This document shows positions 5,030-11,976 of a stretch of DNA of 16,025 nt, piece after piece. Below the pieces are notes generated by a model. That model did no database searches, was not told the origin of the DNA, and saw only the letters and a program-made list of their open reading frames with translations. The first letter of the stretch is position 1, and each line of letters begins with the position of its first letter. Location: the NCBI GenBank assembly GCA_035512595.1, contig DATKDU010000379.1:1-16025 (forward strand). The letters run 5' to 3'. Origin of the DNA: DATKDU01 sp035512595. GTDB taxonomy: Bacteria > Planctomycetota > Planctomycetia > Pirellulales > Pirellulaceae. The position numbers and the translations under genes were made by a program.

Positions 5030-7194
5030 GGCTGCTCTAGTGCTTCTGAACCCTGAACCCTGAACCCCGAACCCTCGCTCAACGACGGCTCACCCAGCGT
5101 GCTCGTCGGGCCCGGAATACCCGGATCGTCCACCGGCTCAAAGTACATCGGTCCATTGTGCGGCATCTGGTCCGGCCGCCACGGGAAGCCCTGCTGCGAG
5201 TAATCCTGGTGCGTGCGATTCCACGGCGAACGCGACTGATTGAGGTACTCGGGAATGCTCTCCTGAATGCCGGCGGCGGCGACGATCTCCTCTCGCAGGC
5301 CGATCGCCTCTCGGTTCATGGAATCGAACTGGATCGACCAGTCGATTTCCTTGATCGCTGTTTCAAAATCTCCGGCGGCAAAAGCGGCGCGGGCCAATCG
5401 CTGGTAGCGGAGGGCGTAGTTGCGGCGGGCGATCGGGCTCATCTTGTCGAAGACGACCGAGTGGCGATTGACGAACTGGCGCTCGTACTTGGCCCCTTCC
5501 TCGCCGATTCCCGGCTCGCCGACGATGCGGGGGGTGATCAGCACGATGATCTCGCTCCGCTCGGTGTCCTCGGTCCTGGTGCGAAACAGCGCCCCGACCC
5601 AGGGCAGGTTGCCGAAATACGGCACCTGCGACGTATTGGTCTTGAGATCCTCGCGAATCAGGCCGCCGATGACGATCGTCCGCCCGTCTTCGCACATGAC
5701 GTTGGTGGTGACCTGCGTGACCGACTTGTTGGGCAGGGTCAGTCCGGCATCGACCGTGACGGTGCCCGTCGAAAGCTCGGGATGAACTTCCATGCGAATG
5801 CGGCCGTCGGTGCCGATGAACGGGCGGATGCGGAGCAGCGTGCCGACGTCGAGGAAGCTGACCGATTGCGTGGAAAAGGTCTGCGTGACGGTCGTGTTGA
5901 CGTAGCCGAGTTGCTCGCCGATCTGGATTTCGGCCCGCTGCTTGTTGAGGCACAGGACGCGCGGCGAAGCGATGACGTTGGTGTCGCCGACTTTTTCCAG
6001 GGCCTCGATGAACACCGACAGGCTGGCATCGAGGAAGCCGAATTTCAACCCGCCTTCAGACGTCGGCAGGTTGGCCAGGTCGGTCAGCGGATTGCCGACG
6101 ACCAGGCGGATGTTGTCCCGGTTGAGGAGCGTTTCCCAGTTGACTCCCATCGTGAACTCGTCGTCGAGCTTGACGTTGATGATCATCGCCTCGATCGAGA
6201 CCTGGCGGGGATTGACGTCCACCTGGGCGAACAGCTCGTCCACCTGGCGGAGAATGGCTTCGTAATCGCGGACGACGACCACGTCGGGGCCGGCGAAGTC
6301 ATTGCCGCCGGTTTTGGTCTGGTCGGAGGCAATGTCCACCTGCGACGCGGCCGAGACCGTCACCCTGCCCATCGTTGTTGAGAGCATGGGGGTGACGAGC
6401 GTCATCAGGTCGGCCGCCTTGATGTAGTTCGGGCGGTAGACGCGCGTCTGCACGCGGTCCTGCGACTGGTCCATCGCCTGCAAATCGGCCGACGTGCCGA
6501 TGTACACGATGCCTCCCTCCTGGCGGGCGACCAGGCCGGCCGACTTGAGGATGGCGGCCAGGGCGGCATTCACGTCCACGCCGCGGAACGACGCGGTCAC
6601 CGTGCCGGAGACGTTTTTGCTCACCAGAATGTCGAGGTCCGCTTCCTGGGCGAGCATTTTGAGGGCGTCGAGGATGTTCGTGTCTTCCAGGGAAAACTCC
6701 AGCATGCCGTCGTCGTGACGCGTGACGGCCGGCGGCAAGGTTTCGGCGGCGGCCTGATCGCGCCGCGCATCGGCCGGTTGTCCTGCCGGCGGCAGCTCAC
6801 CCGTTTTCGATTCCACCTGATTTTGAAGCTCGGAAATGGCCTCGTTGACGTTTCGCTGGCGGCGGTCCTGGTGATCGCGAAAGTGATCGAACGACTCTTG
6901 CAGGTTCTGAATCTGCTGCGTGAAGAGTCGGTAGGCGCCCACGGCTGCCGGGTGCTCGGAGATGGGGACGAACTGCGGCGCAGGGCCTTCCGCAGGCGCC
7001 GATGCGGCGGTTGAACGGTCTTGCGCAGCGGAGTCAGGCAGCGCGGTTGCCGTCGCCGTCAATCGCGCACTTTGGGGCACGACCTGGGCCTTTTGAAACT
7101 CCCGCGGCTTGCTCGACAGGGCCACCGCCACGGCAATGCCCAGACCGGCAGCGGCCCCCAGGCAGAGGATGGTGATTCGCAGTCGCTTCGTCAT
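5026..7194 (-). CDS. Secretin, PilQ/GspD-type outer-membrane channel
   Basis: A 722-residue secretin from the ATG at 7194; a GTG at 7212 is an alternative. Order of parts: a signal/anchor (ITILCLGAAAGLGIAVAVAL), a coiled-coil stretch at about residues 90-130, an N0/STN domain (about 157-230, VSGTVTASFRGVDVNAAL), one N1-type ring domain (about 250-325, VQTRVYRPNYIKAADLM), the secretin barrel (about 330-556) with NVIASPRVLCLNKQRAEIQI, GTLLRIRPFI, TIVIGGLIR and VPYFGNLPWVGALFR, and the closing ERSEIIVLITPRIV. It forms the multimeric outer-membrane pore for the filament or secreted protein. A further region of about 130 residues contains a TPR-like helical pair (about 590-640) and a Pro-rich tail. 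The last residues include GFRVQGSE, encoded by a GGGTTCA heptamer array. The stop overlaps the start of the lipoprotein gene. Confidence 0.95.
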   Translation of the reverse strand: MTKRLRITILCLGAAAGLGIAVAVALSSKPREFQKAQVVPQSARLTATATALPDSAAQDRSTAASAPAEGPAPQFVPISEHPAAVGAYRLFTQQIQNLQESFDHFRDHQDRRQRNVNEAISELQNQVESKTGELPPAGQPADARRDQAAAETLPPAVTRHDDGMLEFSLEDTNILDALKMLAQEADLDILVSKNVSGTVTASFRGVDVNAALAAILKSAGLVARQEGGIVYIGTSADLQAMDQSQDRVQTRVYRPNYIKAADLMTLVTPMLSTTMGRVTVSAASQVDIASDQTKTGGNDFAGPDVVVVRDYEAILRQVDELFAQVDVNPRQVSIEAMIINVKLDDEFTMGVNWETLLNRDNIRLVVGNPLTDLANLPTSEGGLKFGFLDASLSVFIEALEKVGDTNVIASPRVLCLNKQRAEIQIGEQLGYVNTTVTQTFSTQSVSFLDVGTLLRIRPFIGTDGRIRMEVHPELSTGTVTVDAGLTLPNKSVTQVTTNVMCEDGRTIVIGGLIREDLKTNTSQVPYFGNLPWVGALFRTRTEDTERSEIIVLITPRIVGEPGIGEEGAKYERQFVNRHSVVFDKMSPIARRNYALRYQRLARAAFAAGDFETAIKEIDWSIQFDSMNREAIGLREEIVAAAGIQESIPEYLNQSRSPWNRTHQDYSQQGFPWRPDQMPHNGPMYFEPVDDPGIPGPTSTLGEPSLSEGSGFRVQGSEALEQP
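5046..5075 (-). repeat. GGGTTCA heptamer array inside the secretin 3' end
   Basis: About four imperfect copies of GGGTTCA (minus strand). In this orientation the unit has no stop in any frame and encodes a cyclic GFRVQGS peptide, which appears in the secretin as SGFRVQGSE. The opposite orientation would introduce TGA. The same unit occurs in the spacer at 9375-9655. Confidence 0.75.
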
Positions 7195-7228
7195 GGTCGT
7201 CCGTGACCTCACTGGTGGGCGAGAGCGA

Positions 7229-8002
7229 TCAGGGCTGACGGCCGGCTGCCGGCGTGTTTTGCGAACGGCTACGCTGGTCCGCCTGGGACTGCGGCAACTT
7301 GGGACGGGGGAACTCCAGCCGGTAGGTGCGTCCGTAGCGCTCCAGGGCGACGCTCGCCCGGTCGATGTGGACGACCTGAAAGGTCACGGCAGACCCCAGC
7401 GCTGCGCTGGCGGCGACTTCCGATCCCTCGCGATAAACTTCGCCATTGATCATGGCTGCTCGTCTCGTTTTGCCATACACGATGCTCTCCAGGACCAGCC
7501 CCGCCTGGGCCGGGGTCAGCACGACCTGCGTCGCCGGCGTCTCGCCCCCCGCGGCCACCGCCAGCGCCATGACCTTGAACGGCTGCGGCCACTGCGGATC
7601 AAACGTTGCCGGCCGAGCGAGCGGGTCTTGCCGCCGCGCAGCGATCAGCTCGCGCCAGTTTCCCTTGGGTGTGTCTTGCGTTTTGGATTTCGCGGTGAAA
7701 ACCGAACCTATCGCGTGCAACTCGGAATTCACGACCTGCGCTTGGCCTTGAGCCGGAGGCTTCGCTCCTCCCAGGTTCCGCCAAACGATAGGCCCCCAGA
7801 ACCAGGCCGCTGCGGCCAGCAGCAGCGCCAGCACGGCGGCCTTCTTCGGGTTGGCTGTCAATTCGCGGCGAATCGCGGCAGGTAGTTTGCCCAGTTTCAC
7901 GTTTTCGATTTCGCACTTCCACGTGCTGCGTCCCGGGTTCCCCGGGGAGCGAGCAGCGTCGGAACTCGAAACTTCTCCTAGTATCGGAAAGAAACGATCC
8001 AA
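7229..8002 (-). CDS. PilP/GspC-like inner-membrane pilus or secretion subunit
   Basis: Up to 257 residues. A basic N-terminal region is followed by one membrane span (AAVLALLLAAAAWFWGPIVW), a linker, and a C-terminal beta-rich domain. That domain has the repeating pattern LVLESIVYGKTRRAAMINGEVYREGSEV and then FQVVHIDRASVALERYG, seen in PilP, GspC and GspB HR-type domains, which connect the inner-membrane platform to the secretin. It lies between PilO and the secretin, the classical position of pilP. The start is uncertain: the longest frame begins with TTG directly after the TAG of the PilO gene with no ribosome-binding site, and about 34 residues before an in-frame GTG at 7900 look unstructured. 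Sequence similarity alone is low, so I give no gene symbol. Confidence 0.75.
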   Translation of the reverse strand: MDRFFPILGEVSSSDAARSPGNPGRSTWKCEIENVKLGKLPAAIRRELTANPKKAAVLALLLAAAAWFWGPIVWRNLGGAKPPAQGQAQVVNSELHAIGSVFTAKSKTQDTPKGNWRELIAARRQDPLARPATFDPQWPQPFKVMALAVAAGGETPATQVVLTPAQAGLVLESIVYGKTRRAAMINGEVYREGSEVAASAALGSAVTFQVVHIDRASVALERYGRTYRLEFPRPKLPQSQADQRSRSQNTPAAGRQP

Positions 8003-8563
8003 CTAATCGGCAGAACCGGCAAGGTCGCCGAAAATCGTCAAGGTCATCTCACATTGCAGGCTAGCACCTCCCCCTTCCGGCTGCGCCAGTCGCAGGCGCG
8101 TCGGCCACACGGTCTGAGGCAGCTTCTCGATTCGGGTGAGGAGCTCAAAGAGCCGCTCGAAATCCCCTTGCACCGACAACACCACGGAGTATTGCCGCAG
8201 TGTTTGCAGCGTGCGTGGGGGTTGGGGCTCGAATTTGAGGAGCGGGACGCCGGCCCGATTGGCTTGCTCGGACATGCGGGCGTAGAAGGCCGCCAGTTCT
8301 TGCGGGCCGGGTGCGTGCCGCTCCCACTGCTGGGTGTGCTGGCGAATCTCCGCCAGCCGCTGGGTTTCGCTGGCCAGCGGCAGGAGGAGCTGATCCGCCT
8401 GCATGACTTGCAGGTGCTTGTCGTGCAGTTGCTGTTGCAGGTTGGCGATCGACTTCTGGAACGGCAGAAAAATGAGCAGCACATACGCCGCTGCGGCCAG
8501 GGCGACGGCCAGGGTGACGACCCAGGTGGGAGTCTGGGAGAGCCGGGAGAGGCGGGATTTCAT
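8003..8563 (-). CDS. pilO: PilO-like pilus assembly protein
   Basis: A 186-residue bitopic inner-membrane protein. A short cytoplasmic N-terminus is followed by one membrane span (WVVTLAVALAAAAYVLLIFL), a coiled-coil (about 38-80, rich in Gln, Leu and His), and a ferredoxin-like periplasmic domain whose strand QYSVVLSVQGDFERLFELLT is typical of PilO. PilO pairs with PilN to build the alignment complex that links PilM and the filament machinery to the secretin. The ATG overlaps the TGA of the PilN gene (ATGA), and GGAGG lies seven bases before it, so translation is coupled. The TAG stop abuts the next frame. Confidence 0.88.
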   Translation of the reverse strand: MKSRLSRLSQTPTWVVTLAVALAAAAYVLLIFLPFQKSIANLQQQLHDKHLQVMQADQLLLPLASETQRLAEIRQHTQQWERHAPGPQELAAFYARMSEQANRAGVPLLKFEPQPPRTLQTLRQYSVVLSVQGDFERLFELLTRIEKLPQTVWPTRLRLAQPEGGGASLQCEMTLTIFGDLAGSAD

Positions 8564-9363
8564 GGGGAGCCTCCGTCCAATGCGGAGTGCGGAGTGCGGA
8601 GTGCGGAGTGGCGGCCAGCCGTCAGGTACTCCGCATTCCGCACTCCGCGCTCCGCATTCCGCACTTGCGCGGCCGTAAGCGCCGGTCCTCCCTCCTGACC
8701 ATAGCCGGGGCGGACCGCGACGTGCAGGTGAAAGCGGGCTTCTCCGGCGGAGCTGCCGGCTGCGGCCGTCTCGACTCCCTTGAGATGCGCGGCTGCGATG
8801 AGCGGCGATTTTCCGAGCTGATCCACGTAGTCGTGCAGCTCACTCAACGTCGTGGCGGTGCCGACGACCGACAGAATCGTCTGCCGCCCGTCGCACTCGG
8901 TGCGCAGCACCGCCAGATCAGCCCCGGCGGGGGAAGGAAGCTCCTTGGTGCCGCTACTGGAGGAGGAAGCAGGGGTGAGGGGCGGCCCGGCCGGCAACGC
9001 TTCATGGGTGATGGTGATTTCGGTCAATCGCACGGAGGCGGGCAGGGGACGAATCACGCTGGCCAGCAATTGCGACCGCGGCCAAGGGTGCGACAGATAA
9101 GCATACAGGTCGGCAATCTCTTCCGCCCGCTCGATTTCCTGGCGGATCGCCTGAAGCTTCAGTTGACGATTCAGCGCCGCGGCATATTTGGGTTCGATCT
9201 CCGCCAGCTCTTGCTCGAGTCCGTGGCGAATCATCCACTGCATCGAGGCCGCCAACAGCACGATCACGGCAAACGCGGCGGCAACCAGGCACCACCACGC
9301 CTGCGCGCGGCGCTGCACCCGGTTTTGCGTATAAATCTCGGGAAGAAAGTCGATGTTTTTCAT
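8560..9363 (-). CDS. pilN: PilN-like pilus assembly protein with repeat-encoded C-terminal tail
   Basis: A 267-residue bitopic protein. It begins MKNIDFLPEIY, matching the conserved INLLP-type N-terminus of PilN that binds PilM, followed by a membrane span (about 23-43), a coiled-coil and a periplasmic ferredoxin-like domain (LRTECDGRQTILSVVGTATTLSELHDYVDQLGKS). A low-complexity Pro/Ser segment (about 127-146) interrupts the domain and is unusual. The last 36 residues, with RNAERGVRNAEY and HSALRTPHSAL, are encoded by the GCGGAGT heptamer array and are not part of the family, whose members end before this point. No ribosome-binding site is visible before the ATG, and 320 bp of repeats separate it from the PilM gene. 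Confidence 0.9.
   Translation of the reverse strand: MKNIDFLPEIYTQNRVQRRAQAWWCLVAAAFAVIVLLAASMQWMIRHGLEQELAEIEPKYAAALNRQLKLQAIRQEIERAEEIADLYAYLSHPWPRSQLLASVIRPLPASVRLTEITITHEALPAGPPLTPASSSSSGTKELPSPAGADLAVLRTECDGRQTILSVVGTATTLSELHDYVDQLGKSPLIAAAHLKGVETAAAGSSAGEARFHLHVAVRPGYGQEGGPALTAAQVRNAERGVRNAEYLTAGRHSALRTPHSALDGGSP
8578..8665 (-). repeat. Inverted GCGGAGT heptamer array in the PilN 3' end
   Basis: Left arm 8580-8609 holds about four GCGGAGT units; right arm 8628-8665 holds the complementary ATTCCGC/ACTCCGC units, with an 18-bp GGCGGCC-containing centre. The arms can form a long hairpin in the transcript. The array is read through as the C-terminal tail of PilN. Confidence 0.9.
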
Positions 9364-9374
9364 AGTAGGAGTGG

Positions 9375-9681
<307 letters not shown>

Positions 9682-9682
9682 T

Positions 9683-10741
9683 TCAATTCAAATCTCGCAG
9701 CGCCAGCCCCACCGCCACGTCCCACGTTCCCTTGCGCCCCAGGTGCGATCCGGAGGGAAACGCGCGGAACGGATCGCTGACTTCGCAGGGGAGGCTCAGC
9801 AGCTTGGCGAGCCCTTCGGCTAGCGGCGGGGATGCCTCCCCGCCACCGAGCACGCAGCGGGCCAGCGGCTGGCCGCGGAACGTGACGCTGTGGTAGCGGA
9901 TGCACATGGCCAGCTCCTGCGCCAACCGCTCGACGATCGGACGCATCGCCCCTTCGACGCTCCGCACGATCTCCGGATCCTGCTGATCGCTCCGCCGATC
10001 GCCGTGCGTCCGCCGCAGCGCCGCCGCTTCCGACGGCTCCATGTTCAAATGCCGGGCGACCGCGGCGTCGAAGTGCGTGCCGCCGACGTCGATGTACTTT
10101 ACAAACAGGATTTCATCCCCCTGGGTGATCACGGCGGCCGTGCGGGCAAATCCGATGTGGACAACCAGCGCCCGCAGCTTGAGGTCGTCCCCCCGCCGGC
10201 ACTGGGAAGCATAGTTGCGGGCCAGCGCTGCCGGCTCGACGTCCACGGCGACGGGGCGCAGCTCGGCCAGCTCGACCAGCTCCAGGAGCTGCCTGAGCAC
10301 CGGCCGGTGGCAGGCAAAGACGATGACCTCGCGGACGACCGAGTCCCCTTGCCGCACGTCGGCTGCTTCCACGTAGCGCAGCTCGGTTTCCTCGACGGCA
10401 AAAGGAACGCGGCCGGCAATTTCCTGGGCGACGGCCCGATTGAGCTCGGTTCCGCTGGCTTTGGGAACGCGGATGTTTTGCAGGATGAGTTGCTTGTCGC
10501 TCAAACAGAGGACCACGTCGCGGCCCACGAAGGGACGCTCGCGCAGCCCGCGCTGGAGCGTATCGGCGATCCTCTGCGCCTGCTCCTGCGGCGACTGCTT
10601 GCTGGCGGACTGCGGAATCTCCCAGCGGCCGGCGGCCAGCACGCGGCTACGATCGCCGGAAAACTGCACCATCTTGACGAAGCGCGTGCCGACGTCCACG
10701 CCGATGGGGGCCGTGCGCTGCCGGGTGATCCAGGTCAACAT
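9683..10741 (-). CDS. pilM: PilM, actin-like pilus assembly ATPase
   Basis: A 352-residue cytoplasmic protein of the FtsA/PilM actin fold. The phosphate-1 motif is visible near the N-terminus (PIGVDVGTRFVKMVQ). A PilM-typical region VAQEIAGRVPFAVEETELRY follows, and the second half has LVVHIGFARTAAVIT and the IDVGGTHFDAAVARHL stretch (connect/phosphate-2 region). PilM binds ATP and the N-terminal peptide of PilN at the inner face of the membrane. I chose the ATG at 10741 because AGGAG precedes it by eight bases and the family begins close to this point; an ATG at 10759, overlapping the stop of the preceding gene as TGATG, would add six residues. It follows the GspH-like gene without a gap. 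Confidence 0.93.
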   Translation of the reverse strand: MLTWITRQRTAPIGVDVGTRFVKMVQFSGDRSRVLAAGRWEIPQSASKQSPQEQAQRIADTLQRGLRERPFVGRDVVLCLSDKQLILQNIRVPKASGTELNRAVAQEIAGRVPFAVEETELRYVEAADVRQGDSVVREVIVFACHRPVLRQLLELVELAELRPVAVDVEPAALARNYASQCRRGDDLKLRALVVHIGFARTAAVITQGDEILFVKYIDVGGTHFDAAVARHLNMEPSEAAALRRTHGDRRSDQQDPEIVRSVEGAMRPIVERLAQELAMCIRYHSVTFRGQPLARCVLGGGEASPPLAEGLAKLLSLPCEVSDPFRAFPSGSHLGRKGTWDVAVGLALRDLN

Positions 10742-10758
10742 GGGAATGGCTCCTGCCA

Positions 10759-11460
10759 TCAAAGGGTGTCTTCGATGATTTCGGCCAGCGGGTCGAGGAC
10801 GCCGTCCGGCTTGGCTTTCTGGGCCGGCGGTTTGGGTTCAGCCAGTCCAGTGGTCGGATTGACGACGACCGACAGGTAGCGTCGGTCGCTGCCGCGGCCG
10901 GCGGCCAGCCACAGCACCGTCTCATCCACGCGGGTAGTGCTTCCCAGGCGGCCGAACTCCAGGTCGGCAACCTCCGCCGGTGGGGACAGATTGATCTGCA
11001 CCGAGACGAGCTGCACGTCGCCGCCGAGCGAGGGCAAATCGTCCAGCTCCGCCGTCAGCAACCGGCCGCTGTCGGAGACGTGGTGAAAGGGGGAGGCGGG
11101 CAGCACGTCCAGGGCCGTGTTCGTCCCCACGTGCTTGAGCGTGTAGGTGCTCTGCGCCGTGTCAAACATGAAGCGGTAGTTCGATGCATTGCTGACCGCC
11201 AGGCTGCGCGCCATTTCCAGGTCGCCAACGACCGCGGTCGCGGCCGTAGCCAGCCGGTCATCGACTCCGGCACCAACGTGGGGAACGGCGAACGCCGCCA
11301 GAATCGCGAGGATCAGGATCACCACGATCAGTTCGACGAGGGAGAGGCCGCAGCGGACCCATTGCGGATTGCGGATTGCGGAATGCGGAATTGCGGCCAC
11401 TCCGCATTCCACATTCCGCAATCCGCATTCTGACTCAGCGTTTAGCCGGTAAATTTCCAT
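10759..11460 (-). CDS. GspH/FimT-like pseudopilin with extended leader
   Basis: A 233-residue type IV pilin-like protein. The class III signal is CG followed by LSLVELIVVILILAILAAFA, with cleavage expected after Gly38 and the conserved Glu at +5 (residue 43). The mature part of about 195 residues has the GspH layout: one hydrophobic helix, then MARSLAVSNASNYRFMF and a beta-rich domain. The leader is 38 residues, of which about 11-31 (ECGLRNVECGVAAIPHSAIR) come from the heptamer array; family leaders are usually much shorter. The ATG at 11460 lies 26 bases inside the preceding gene and lacks a clear ribosome-binding site. In-frame TTG or GTG codons within the array are alternative starts, which would shorten the leader. 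Confidence 0.85.
   Translation of the reverse strand: MEIYRLNAESECGLRNVECGVAAIPHSAIRNPQWVRCGLSLVELIVVILILAILAAFAVPHVGAGVDDRLATAATAVVGDLEMARSLAVSNASNYRFMFDTAQSTYTLKHVGTNTALDVLPASPFHHVSDSGRLLTAELDDLPSLGGDVQLVSVQINLSPPAEVADLEFGRLGSTTRVDETVLWLAAGRGSDRRYLSVVVNPTTGLAEPKPPAQKAKPDGVLDPLAEIIEDTL
11361..11431 (-). repeat. Inverted GCGGAAT/GCGGATT heptamer array in the GspH-like leader
   Basis: Arms of ATTGCGG/GCGGAAT units (11361-11396) face their complement (11400-11431) around GCGGCC. The array lies between the stop of the small coiled-coil gene and the pilin cleavage site and is translated as part of the leader. Confidence 0.88.
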
Positions 11461-11683
11461 GGGTCTTCTGGAGCACTTCTTTGAGCAGCCCGTTCTGCTC
11501 CTTGATCAGGTCGCGAATCGACCGCAATTCCCGCAACATTTCCTCGCGCTGCACGGTGGCGTCTACAAACGGGGGCTGTCCCGCTGGGGGCGCTGCGCCG
11601 AGCGTGCTGTAAAACAGTAGCACGCCGCAGGCAGCGAACATCGCGCAGGCGGCCAGTGCGGTCAGAGAATGACGGCGAGACAT
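11435..11683 (-). CDS. Small membrane-anchored coiled-coil protein of the pilus operon
   Basis: An 82-residue protein from the ATG at 11683, which has GGAG seven bases upstream; the longer frame from 11791 adds residues of unlikely composition encoded by hairpin-rich DNA. It starts MSRRHSLTALAACAMFAACG, a basic start plus one hydrophobic span (to about residue 30), followed by a Pro-rich linker and an amphipathic helix with heptad spacing (EEMLRELRSIRDLIKEQNGL). It is likely an inner-membrane anchored coiled-coil facing the periplasm. I know no named family. Its place between two pilin-like genes points to an accessory role in the same machine. The end overlaps the longest GspH-like frame by 26 bp. 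Confidence 0.65.
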   Translation of the reverse strand: MSRRHSLTALAACAMFAACGVLLFYSTLGAAPPAGQPPFVDATVQREEMLRELRSIRDLIKEQNGLLKEVLQKTHGNLPAKR

Positions 11684-11741
11684 GAGGAAGCTCCAGATGG
11701 GGATAGAGGGGTTGTGAGGGAATTGCGGATCGAATGCGTCT

Positions 11742-11902
11742 CCACCGACCCTGGTCGGTGGAAAAGTGACTGGGAGGCTAGCAGCGAACAATCACCCCCT
11801 ACCTTTTCCCTTCCGCCGCTTCGCGGCGGAAGGGAAAAGGGGATGTTTTTTTCGGAGCCGCTTTCTAGCCACTCAGTCAACATGCCACCGACGGGTCGGT
11901 GG
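11742..11902. repeat. Hairpin cluster: long palindrome flanked by two matching small hairpins
   Basis: CCACCGAC and GTCGGTGG pair at 11742-11761 (loop of four) and again at 11885-11902 (loop of two). Between them, 11802-11819 and 11823-11840 form a perfect 18-bp stem around TTC. A T7 run follows the long stem on the plus strand after five bases, but no plus-strand gene ends here. This fills most of the 290-bp gap before the small coiled-coil gene. Confidence 0.8.
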
Positions 11903-11947
11903 TGCGAAGTATCGGCCGTAATTTCCAATCTTGGAACTACTGAAACT

Positions 11948-11976
11948 CTGCACTCCGCATTCCGCATTCCGCACTA
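11948..11976 (-). repeat. Single-arm GCGGAAT heptamer array at the end of the GspK-like gene
   Basis: Four units of the GCGGAAT/GCGGAGT type without an opposite arm. On the minus strand the array begins TAGTGCGG, and this TAG is the stop codon of the GspK-like gene, so the element appears to have set the present C-terminus. Confidence 0.75.

Noticed and set aside
3905..5056. 383-residue plus-strand frame
   Set aside because: It covers the tandem repeats and then lies antisense to the TPR lipoprotein gene; the long open frame is caused by high GC.
5158..6381. 407-residue plus-strand frame opposite the secretin
   Set aside because: Antisense shadow rich in Arg, Asp and Gly, as expected for the complement of a GC-rich gene; the secretin motifs are unambiguous on the minus strand.
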